Part shown: in pieces, positions 1 through 5,668 of the stretch | How the letters are laid out: every line of letters begins with the position of its first letter | How positions within the stretch are numbered: position 1 is the first letter of the stretch | DNA from: Balneolales bacterium | GTDB taxonomy: Bacteria; Bacteroidota; Rhodothermia; Balneolales; Balneolaceae | Length of the DNA: 8,284 nt | Direction of reading: 5' to 3' | NCBI GenBank assembly: GCA_022360375.1 | Contig: JAKSCW010000261.1 | Span: 1-8,284, forward strand | Translations under genes and position numbers: made by a program | Notes under the pieces: model-generated | The model's database searches: none | Seen by the model: the letters and a program-made list of their open reading frames with translations, nothing else | Told to the model about the DNA's origin: nothing

Positions 1-1
1 A

Positions 2-124
2 AAGATTTTATATTTAGGTGTGCAGTTGCCTAAGAAGCTTCGAAACAAGGTTGCAACCGTTCAGCTTAACATCTACAGACTGCACCCAAATATCCGGTAC
101 TGGAAATACTCACTAAATAATTAG
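2..124 (+). CDS. Possible C-terminal fragment of an upstream gene, cut by the window edge
   Basis: One frame is open from the first bases to a TAG at 122-124 and gives about 40 residues. The residue mix is protein-like, with many Leu, Lys, Arg, Asn and aromatic residues, and the end reads RLHPNIRYWKYSLNN. The stop lies five bases before the GTG start of the sigma factor, which would suit co-transcription. I do not recognise a family. A frame of this length can stay open by chance, and the same stretch could instead be the untranslated leader of the sigma factor gene. It contains a 10-bp palindrome, GGTTGCAACC, at 49-58. Confidence is low because no start or domain is visible. Confidence 0.33.
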   Translation, partial: KILYLGVQLPKKLRNKVATVQLNIYRLHPNIRYWKYSLNN

Positions 125-129
125 CAACT

Positions 130-984
130 GTGTCAAAAAGTTCAGGAATTTCGACTCGTGAATCGGAATCATTAGATCGTTATCTGCACGAGATTGGAAA
201 AGAAAAATTGATTACTCCGGACGATGAGGTACGTCTGGCGAAAGAGATTCAGAAAGGAAGTCAGAGAGCACTGGAAGATTTAACAAAGGCAAACCTGCGT
301 TTTGTGGTTTCTGTAGCCAAGCAATATCAAAATCAGGGGCTTTCCTTAGGAGATTTAATTAATGAAGGAAACCTTGGGTTGATTAAAGCAGCCAAGCGTT
401 TTGATGAAACTCGTGGGTTTAAGTTCATTTCTTATGCCGTATGGTGGATTCGTCAGTCTATCCTCCAGGCATTAGCAGAGCAAAGCCGTATTGTGCGTTT
501 ACCTTTAAACCGGGTAGGAGCATTAAATAAAATCGGGAAAGAGCTTTCAAAGCTTGAGCAGGAGTATGAGCGCCTTCCATCTGCTCATGAACTGGCTGAA
601 AGTTTAGAAATGACGGTTGGTGAAGTGGCCGACACGTTGAAAATTTCAGGACGCCATCTTTCTATGGATGCTCCGTTCGCGCAAGGTGAAGACAACCGCC
701 TGTTGGATGTACTGGAAAATGAAGAAATCCCAAATCCGGATTTCGAGTTGATGGGCGAGTCACTGAAGGTAGAAATAGAACGAGCACTTTCTAAACTGAC
801 CAAACGCGAAGCAGAAGTTATCCGCTTATATTTTGGAATTGGCCGTGAGCATTCACTAACGCTTGAGGAAATTGGGGAGCGTTTCGATTTGACCCGTGAG
901 CGTGTTCGTCAGATTAAAGAAAAAGCTTTAAGAAAGCTTCGCCATCATAACCGAAGTGCGGCTCTTCGCGTATACCTGGGATAA
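130..984 (+). CDS. rpoD: Primary-type RNA polymerase sigma-70 factor (RpoD/SigA family)
   Basis: This protein binds core RNA polymerase and directs it to promoters. At 284 residues it matches the short primary sigma factors of Bacteroidota, which lack region 1.1. Region 1.2 covers about residues 10-42. Region 2 covers about 50-122 and includes the very conserved RFDETRGFKFISYAVWWIRQ stretch (90-109), which melts and reads the -10 element. Region 3 spans about 123-205. Region 4 spans about 215-284, with the helix-turn-helix EEIGERFDLTRERVRQIKEK (246-265) for the -35 element. The start is GTG at 130: an in-frame TAA at 118-120 leaves no room further upstream, and no Shine-Dalgarno sequence is visible. 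The N-terminus MSKSSGISTRES lacks the MRQLKI-type beginning I recall for the usual Bacteroidota RpoD, so this could be a second, paralogous copy. The family call is near certain; whether it is the housekeeping copy is not. Confidence 0.95.
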   Translation: MSKSSGISTRESESLDRYLHEIGKEKLITPDDEVRLAKEIQKGSQRALEDLTKANLRFVVSVAKQYQNQGLSLGDLINEGNLGLIKAAKRFDETRGFKFISYAVWWIRQSILQALAEQSRIVRLPLNRVGALNKIGKELSKLEQEYERLPSAHELAESLEMTVGEVADTLKISGRHLSMDAPFAQGEDNRLLDVLENEEIPNPDFELMGESLKVEIERALSKLTKREAEVIRLYFGIGREHSLTLEEIGERFDLTRERVRQIKEKALRKLRHHNRSAALRVYLG

Positions 985-1006
985 TGATTTCCGGTTGAAA
1001 GCTTTG

Positions 1007-1034
1007 AACCCGGTATGTTTTATTATACCGGGTT
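1007..1034. terminator. Shared hairpin terminator between convergent genes
   Basis: A perfect 10-bp inverted repeat, AACCCGGTAT at 1007-1016 and ATACCGGGTT at 1025-1034, encloses an 8-base T-rich loop. It lies 22 bases after the sigma factor stop and touches the TAA of the convergent oxidoreductase gene (1034-1036). It can therefore serve both strands. The T-tract after the stem is short on both sides, so termination may be incomplete. Confidence 0.7.
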
Positions 1035-2125
1035 TATAGCTCAATGCGAACTCCACCTTTTCTCGAAGATTCCTGGATCGCTTCTATGATTGCTATATCC
1101 CGCAATCCATCTTCCCCGGGTACAATAGGCGTTTTATTTTCTTTTATGGCTAAGGCATCGTTATCCATCTGCCGGGCCTGTTGATGATTTGGATCTGCAG
1201 TAAGGACGATTCCATCACTTGTTTCTCCACGAACGCCCCGATATGATTGAAAAGGGCGTAAATGATAGGATCCGTTTTCTGCATCTATATCCAGGTAATT
1301 TGAATTTTTGCCAAAACTTGTTTCTCCATAAGCTATTGCACCGCTGGCAAACCAAAGTGTAAACTCGGTATGTTCATCTACCTCATAGTATAAATTCTCC
1401 CGGTCAGAGTATTGTCTTCCACTTACGGCAATGGGTTCTTCCTGGGTAGCATAACGGGCTGCATTCAACGGGTATACGCCCATATCGTACATGGCGCCTC
1501 CTCCCAGTTCTGCATTGGCTCTCCAGTTACCGGCTCCATGCCGCCCCCTGTATCCGGCGCCTGTCCGAATCTCTGTTATCGATCCGTACTTCTTTATTTT
1601 CCCGTATTCAATTATGGTTTGGGTATTCGGTTCATGCTGCATATGATAACCGATAGTAAGCTGCACTTTGTTTTTGTTTGCGGCATTTATGATTTCCTGG
1701 CATTCTGCTACTGTCTTAGCCATGGGTTTTTCGCACCATACATGTTTCCCGGCTTCTGCCCCTATGATCGAATACTTAGCATGTAAACCGCTTGGAAGAA
1801 CGATGTAGACGATATCGATATCATCATTATTGGCCAATTTATGCATGGTTTCATAATTATATACATTCGAGTCAGGAATGTCGTATCGTTCTTGCCAAAT
1901 CGGGATTTTGGACGGGGTGCCTGTAACAATTCCCCGCAATTCACAATGCTGCGTTTCCTGGAGTCCCGGCGCCAGTAATCCGTTGCTATAACTTCCTAGA
2001 CCCACCAATGCCACTCCTAACTTTTCCTTTCTTTTGGGAAGAATAATAGTTGGGAAACCCAAACTTGAAGCTGCAACTGCGAAGCCTGTACTTTTTATAA
2101 ATTCTCGGCGAGATATTTTTTTCAT
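1034..2125 (-). CDS. Tat-exported Gfo/Idh/MocA family oxidoreductase (glucose-fructose oxidoreductase-like)
   Basis: This is a predicted NAD(P)-dependent sugar or polyol dehydrogenase of 363 residues. It starts with a twin-arginine signal: SRREFIK at 5-11, followed by a hydrophobic stretch to about residue 30. It is therefore probably exported folded with its cofactor. The Rossmann fold begins near 37, with the dinucleotide loop VALVGLGSYSNG (38-49). The family motif CEKPM lies at 131-135, with Lys133 the likely catalytic or cofactor-contacting lysine. GYHMQHEP (159-166) and GGGAMYDMGVYPLN (208-221) resemble glucose-fructose oxidoreductase, and Tyr218 sits where that enzyme has its acid/base tyrosine. 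The length is normal for the family. The ATG at 2125 is supported because it opens the Tat signal; no Shine-Dalgarno sequence is seen. The gene follows the chemotaxis receptor gene on the same strand but is separated from it by a terminator, so it probably has its own promoter in 2126-2226. The substrate cannot be told from sequence. Confidence 0.93.
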   Translation of the reverse strand: MKKISRREFIKSTGFAVAASSLGFPTIILPKRKEKLGVALVGLGSYSNGLLAPGLQETQHCELRGIVTGTPSKIPIWQERYDIPDSNVYNYETMHKLANNDDIDIVYIVLPSGLHAKYSIIGAEAGKHVWCEKPMAKTVAECQEIINAANKNKVQLTIGYHMQHEPNTQTIIEYGKIKKYGSITEIRTGAGYRGRHGAGNWRANAELGGGAMYDMGVYPLNAARYATQEEPIAVSGRQYSDRENLYYEVDEHTEFTLWFASGAIAYGETSFGKNSNYLDIDAENGSYHLRPFQSYRGVRGETSDGIVLTADPNHQQARQMDNDALAIKENKTPIVPGEDGLRDIAIIEAIQESSRKGGVRIEL

Positions 2126-2226
2126 AGCCTGGAGGAATTTTGCGATCCAAACTCACTTGTTAATCCAAAGGAATTTGGGGATCAATTGTGTTAATACCTG
2201 ACTCATAAAGACTACGTAACTCATTT

Positions 2227-2265
2227 AAAATAAAAAAGCCCATATGGTCAGATATGAGCTCTTTT
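2227..2265 (-). terminator. Intrinsic terminator of the chemotaxis receptor gene
   Basis: Read on the minus strand, AAAAGAGCTCATAT (2265-2252) pairs with ATATGGGCTTTTTT (2245-2232) across a 6-base loop. The stem is 14 bp with two G-U pairs. A T-rich run follows (six T, one A, four T, down to 2227). It lies about 20 bases beyond the receptor stop codon, the classic position for a Rho-independent terminator. The A-rich opposite arm means it might also work on the plus strand, but no plus-strand gene needs it. It isolates the receptor gene from the oxidoreductase gene downstream. Confidence 0.8.
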
Positions 2266-2286
2266 AACCAAGATAATAGCATGAAT

Positions 2287-4221
2287 TTAGAATATAAATT
2301 CGTCTTCTGAGATTATTTCAGGTACTTCCTGGGGGGCATTCTTTTTTCCAAAGAAGGGCAATTTAGGAGCATATTTTTCTTTGAAGTTTGTAGGTTTATC
2401 GGGTTCGAATCCTGATGTGAAGGATTTTTCATCTTTATTTGCAACCACCAGCTCCAGTAACTCTCCAACAATATTCATCAACTCAGTTGCAGAAGACGAT
2501 AATTGTTCAGCTGAACTTGCAGATTCTTCAGCCGCAGAAGCATTGCTTTGAATCGAACTATCCATCTCCGACATCACGGAAGTCATTTGTTCTGTACCGA
2601 TTGCCTGTTCTTTTGAAGCTTGTGATATCTCGGCCACCAAAACATTTACGTTACTGGTTTTAGAGTGTATTTCTTCCAAATTGTTGGCTACTTCTTCGGC
2701 TACAACACCTCCACGTTCTGAATTGCTTTGAGATTTTTTAATCAAATCGGAAGTATTTTGTGCTGCCTCTGCACTACGTTGAGCCAAATGGCGTACTTCT
2801 TCGGCAACAACAGCAAATCCTTTTCCGGCTTCTCCAGCCCGAGCGGCCTCTACGGCTGCATTCAACGCTAAAAGATTAGTCTGAAAAGCGATGTCATCGA
2901 TCGTTTTGATAATATTCGAGGTCTGATTAGAAGACTCCTGGATTTCAGCCATGGCATCTTTCATCTTCTGCATAGACTCGAGTCCGCGATTAACAATTTC
3001 GGTAGTCTCGTGCATATCTCGTTCGGCTACTTCTGAATTCTCATCCGTTTGTTTTATTTGAGCAGACATTTCCTCTAGCGAAGAAGTGGTTTCTTGTATG
3101 CTCGCAGCCTGTTCACTTGAACTTTCAGCAAGTAATTGACTTGAATCAGATAAATGATCGGAAGAAGCATTTACCTGCTCTGCACCTTGTCGCAATCTTG
3201 ATAGTAAGTTCATCAACGTTTTGTTAATAGAGCTGCTAACAAAGAAGCTTAAGAAGCCACTGATAACAATTCCCGCGACAAGAACTATTGAAACTATCGT
3301 AATAGCAAAATTTCCATTTTCAGTAGTCTCTACACCGATAGCAAGAGAACCTACATAGGCTGCTTCTGAAAGGCTCACAGAAGCCTCAAGAGAAGCATTG
3401 GATGTTTCATACACTTTGCCTTCGTTTTCAGCCAGGCGGGTATGTAATTCCAGAAATGTATCGGCAGTGCTCGTGAATTCTGTACCACTTTCATAAAACT
3501 TCTCCAGAGTTACCCGCATTCCGGGATTAGCATTTGGGTTTTCATAGACAGACGTAACAAGCGTACGTATGTCCGTATTCAGTTTTTCCAGCTTAGAGTA
3601 TTCCTTGCTGGCCTCATAGAACCAAAAATTACTTAGTGTTTCTTTTGTTGAGGCAAGCGCCAACTTAGTTTCGTCACTTGCATCAGATTCTCCATTTGTT
3701 AACAAAGAAACATAGGAAACAAGTTGAGTAGCTGATTCTTCCATAACTGAGTGCTTAGCCTGGATTTCATCGTAAAGGGTCTTAAACCGCTTCACATTAT
3801 CGATGTACGAGTGCACGCTGTTTCCAAGAGGTCCAATTTCCCGGGCGAGAACAGGGAGGTTCTTTTCCTCACCCAGGATTTCTAACTCAGTTAGTGCTTC
3901 TGTAGCAATGGTAAATTTCTCTTCAACCAGAGCATAATCTTCTTCATTTCCGGAATTGGAATATCTGACTCGATAATATCCAGCCTCCCGGATGGCCTGC
4001 TCTAATCGCTCTGCCATTTCCCATTCGGGAATAAATGCATACACCAAACGATTAGATGCTTTGTTTACGGTGTAGAATTCGTAAATCGAAAACACCCCAA
4101 TAACCGCGGTAATTCCAATGATAGTGAAGCTGAGGATAAACAGCCTATGCCGAATTGTTTTAGTACTTTTCCTCTTTTCTGTAGTAACTTCTTGCCATTG
4201 TCCTTCCTTATTAGTATTCAT
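2287..4221 (-). CDS. Methyl-accepting chemotaxis protein
   Basis: This is a transmembrane chemoreceptor of 644 residues that would signal through CheW and CheA. A short basic cytoplasmic N-terminus is followed by TM1 (about 27-48), a predicted helical periplasmic sensor of about 255 residues (49-303) and TM2 (about 304-328). The sensor size would suit a helical bimodular (HBM) or four-helix-bundle domain, but I cannot assign it. The signalling hairpin tip is very clear: IDDIAFQTNLLALNAAVEAA (441-460) continuing through RAGEAGKGFAVVAEEVRHLA (461-480). Likely methylation helices include QAASIQETTSSLEEMS (371-386) and SAAEESASSAEQLSSSA (562-578). No recognisable HAMP domain lies between TM2 and the coiled coil; only about 40 residues separate TM2 from the first methylation region. 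The C-terminal tail (about 595-644) is flexible and ends in SEDEFIF, and no NWETF-type CheR tether is present. No che genes are nearby, so this is an orphan receptor. Confidence 0.96.
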   Translation of the reverse strand: MNTNKEGQWQEVTTEKRKSTKTIRHRLFILSFTIIGITAVIGVFSIYEFYTVNKASNRLVYAFIPEWEMAERLEQAIREAGYYRVRYSNSGNEEDYALVEEKFTIATEALTELEILGEEKNLPVLAREIGPLGNSVHSYIDNVKRFKTLYDEIQAKHSVMEESATQLVSYVSLLTNGESDASDETKLALASTKETLSNFWFYEASKEYSKLEKLNTDIRTLVTSVYENPNANPGMRVTLEKFYESGTEFTSTADTFLELHTRLAENEGKVYETSNASLEASVSLSEAAYVGSLAIGVETTENGNFAITIVSIVLVAGIVISGFLSFFVSSSINKTLMNLLSRLRQGAEQVNASSDHLSDSSQLLAESSSEQAASIQETTSSLEEMSAQIKQTDENSEVAERDMHETTEIVNRGLESMQKMKDAMAEIQESSNQTSNIIKTIDDIAFQTNLLALNAAVEAARAGEAGKGFAVVAEEVRHLAQRSAEAAQNTSDLIKKSQSNSERGGVVAEEVANNLEEIHSKTSNVNVLVAEISQASKEQAIGTEQMTSVMSEMDSSIQSNASAAEESASSAEQLSSSATELMNIVGELLELVVANKDEKSFTSGFEPDKPTNFKEKYAPKLPFFGKKNAPQEVPEIISEDEFIF

Positions 4222-4253
4222 GACTTTATGTATTTAATTACTGTTTTTCTTCG

Positions 4254-4274
4254 CAGTTAATACTTAATTAACTG
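4254..4274. promoter_or_regulatory. AT-rich dyad upstream of the chemoreceptor gene
   Basis: CAGTTAAT (4254-4261) and ATTAACTG (4267-4274) form a perfect 8-bp inverted repeat with a 5-base spacer. It lies 33 bases upstream of the receptor ATG on the minus strand, between that start and the possible small gene ending at 4280. Its size and position would suit an operator overlapping a promoter. Alternatively it could be a weak hairpin after the small ORF. No regulator can be named. Confidence 0.25.
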
Positions 4275-4279
4275 TAAAA

Positions 4280-4432
4280 TTAATAATCACTTAGCCTACG
4301 TGATTTGATCATTCGTTTTGCCTTATCGACGGTAAGTGCTTTCAGAAAAGTTTTAAAAGCCAGATATGATGATCGATTTCTCTTATCAGTCAAATAGGAT
4401 TGGCCAATTGAAGATTTTAACTGCCTGCACAT
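4280..4432 (-). CDS. Possible small basic protein (50 aa), unrecognised
   Basis: A minus-strand frame runs from ATG (4432) to TAA (4280-4282) and encodes 50 residues. It begins MCRQLKSSIGQSYL and ends MIKSRRLSDY. It has about 13 Lys/Arg against 3 Asp and no Glu, no membrane segment and no signal peptide. It sits between the tandem-GNAT gene (31 bases after that stop) and the chemoreceptor gene (58 bases before that start), all in the same direction, and it fills most of an otherwise unexplained 242-base gap. There is no Shine-Dalgarno sequence, although absence of one is common in Bacteroidota. I recognise no family. Chance openness of a frame this short is quite possible, so the call rests on position and residue composition only. 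Confidence 0.35.
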   Translation of the reverse strand: MCRQLKSSIGQSYLTDKRNRSSYLAFKTFLKALTVDKAKRMIKSRRLSDY

Positions 4433-4463
4433 TAATAGTTTAGAGGATTACCAATGCTACCAG

Positions 4464-5591
4464 TTATGTGATGTCTAAGGAAGAGACGAAAACAGGGTTA
4501 TTTGAAATTTTTTCCAGAATTGCTTCCGAACCATTGATTGGACGGATCATTAGATGGGCGGAAATAGTGCTGCGTACAGAATCTAAAAAACCCAGTTGCC
4601 TGCTTTTTTTGATGTTCCTGATCAAACTCGATTGCTGATCACCCCAAATTATCCCGGTATGAATACCAAAAACAGAGCAACAGTGAGACATTAATTCAAA
4701 AATGACTTGTTCTCTTCCCGGTAAGTACCATGCGTAATCGAAGGCCAGGAAATTGAACTCCTCTGGATGGAAGATTCGGTTTGTAAATGGTAAGAAAGGC
4801 AATACTGATTGCATTAACCATCCTTCCAATCCGGGATTTTCCACTATTTCCCAATTAACCGGGTTGGTTCTGATTCCACCAATAATTTCATCCTGTTCTT
4901 TTAGAACAAAGTAAAACCCAGTGGTAAAAATTCTGTCATCAAAATAGAGGTCATAGTCCCGATAGAATTCCTCAAGGCAGTTCTTCACCACTGATTGATC
5001 CTCTTCCATAACCGCCTGTACCTTTTTCGATTGCTTAGGGTTAAACCTGCTGAAAAGTAATGTTTCTACAATTCTTGCAGGTTTGAAACCCATTAGAGTA
5101 CATAAGTTATAGGAGTTTGAATTGTCTGCTTCTACATATGCATAGAAAAAAGCGTGCTTGTTTTTCTCTATAAATGGTTGTTCAAAATGATGAGCGATTT
5201 TATCAGCAATCCGATGTTTTAAGGAATTTTTCTTTGGCTGCCTTATAAAGTTTTTGCCAGGTAAAGTCTTTCTCCTTTTACTAAAAGCTTTTGAAATAGA
5301 AAGATACCTTACATTCATTGCAGGGAATTCGAGGTCAGAAACCCTTGCGATTCTTTTTATGATACCTGCTGTGCCAAACAACCGGCTTCCCTTTTGAATT
5401 TGAATAAACTCGATGTTGAAGTGTGATTTAATTCTTTGCAGAATTTCTTTTTGCCGGTACCGGAGTTTGCCGGGAGTTCCAAGGATAGTATTTTTTAAGA
5501 GTTCAAGGGTTTCAGGTGAGCTCAAAGAACGAACCTTTACCTCAAGTTCATAAATACCTCTTTTTTCTTTTCCATTTGTTTCCCTGATCAT
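4464..5591 (-). CDS. Tandem GNAT-fold protein, probable acyltransferase-like
   Basis: This is a soluble protein of 375 residues with no signal peptide or membrane helix. The sequence reads like two GNAT (Gcn5-related N-acetyltransferase) folds in a row. In the first half, FIQIQKGSRLFGTAGIIKR (62-80) resembles the early beta strands, RYLSIS (95-100) the central strand, and YAYVEADNSNSYNLCTLMGF (150-169) the typical late strand, Asn-rich turn and GF ending. The second half repeats the pattern: FYFVLKEQDEIIGGIRT (226-242), FLAFDYAWYLPGREQ (281-295), then GIIWGDQQSS (313-322) and SRQLGFLDSV (330-339). The acetyl-CoA loop (Q/R-x-x-G-x-G/A) is not clean in either half, so catalysis is unproven. The ATG at 5591 has a close GAGG just upstream. 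The gene is divergent from the propeller sensor, and the pair share a 77-bp spacer. The substrate is unknown, and the fold call is from pattern recognition. Confidence 0.68.
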   Translation of the reverse strand: MIRETNGKEKRGIYELEVKVRSLSSPETLELLKNTILGTPGKLRYRQKEILQRIKSHFNIEFIQIQKGSRLFGTAGIIKRIARVSDLEFPAMNVRYLSISKAFSKRRKTLPGKNFIRQPKKNSLKHRIADKIAHHFEQPFIEKNKHAFFYAYVEADNSNSYNLCTLMGFKPARIVETLLFSRFNPKQSKKVQAVMEEDQSVVKNCLEEFYRDYDLYFDDRIFTTGFYFVLKEQDEIIGGIRTNPVNWEIVENPGLEGWLMQSVLPFLPFTNRIFHPEEFNFLAFDYAWYLPGREQVIFELMSHCCSVFGIHTGIIWGDQQSSLIRNIKKSRQLGFLDSVRSTISAHLMIRPINGSEAILEKISNNPVFVSSLDIT

Positions 5592-5668
5592 ATCCTCAAA
5601 ATAGGGGCAATTCGTTAATCATAAAACCATATCTACTATTCTCTTGGTTTTTGCGTTATTTTGAAGTC
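5592..5668. promoter_or_regulatory. Divergent promoter region between the GNAT-like and sensor genes
   Basis: These 77 bases separate two genes that start in opposite directions, so promoters for both must lie here or inside the genes. Both start codons are preceded by the same block at the same distance: TATTTTGAAGTCATG on the plus strand (5657-5671) and TATTTTGAGGATATG on the minus strand. The TATTTTG part resembles the Bacteroidota -7 element (TAnnTTTG) with one base missing. No convincing -33 TTTG partner is seen. A 7-bp inverted repeat, AAAACCA (5623-5629) with TGGTTTT (5645-5651), lies between the two starts and could bind a shared regulator. Confidence 0.4.

Noticed and set aside
585..803. 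Minus-strand open frame inside the sigma factor gene
   Set aside because: It lies opposite conserved sigma regions 3 and 4, and its Ser-rich translation is typical of an antisense shadow.
1412..1786. Plus-strand open frame of 124 codons inside the oxidoreductase gene
   Set aside because: It is antisense to clear Gfo/Idh/MocA motifs, and its translation is rich in Cys, Phe and Pro with no domain signal.
2153..2224. Minus-strand frame of 23 codons between the chemoreceptor terminator and the oxidoreductase gene
   Set aside because: It is too short to separate from chance and has no ribosome-binding signal. The stretch more likely holds the oxidoreductase promoter.
2439..2663. Plus-strand open frame inside the chemoreceptor gene
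   Set aside because: It is antisense to the C-terminal methylation helix, and its composition does not look protein-like.
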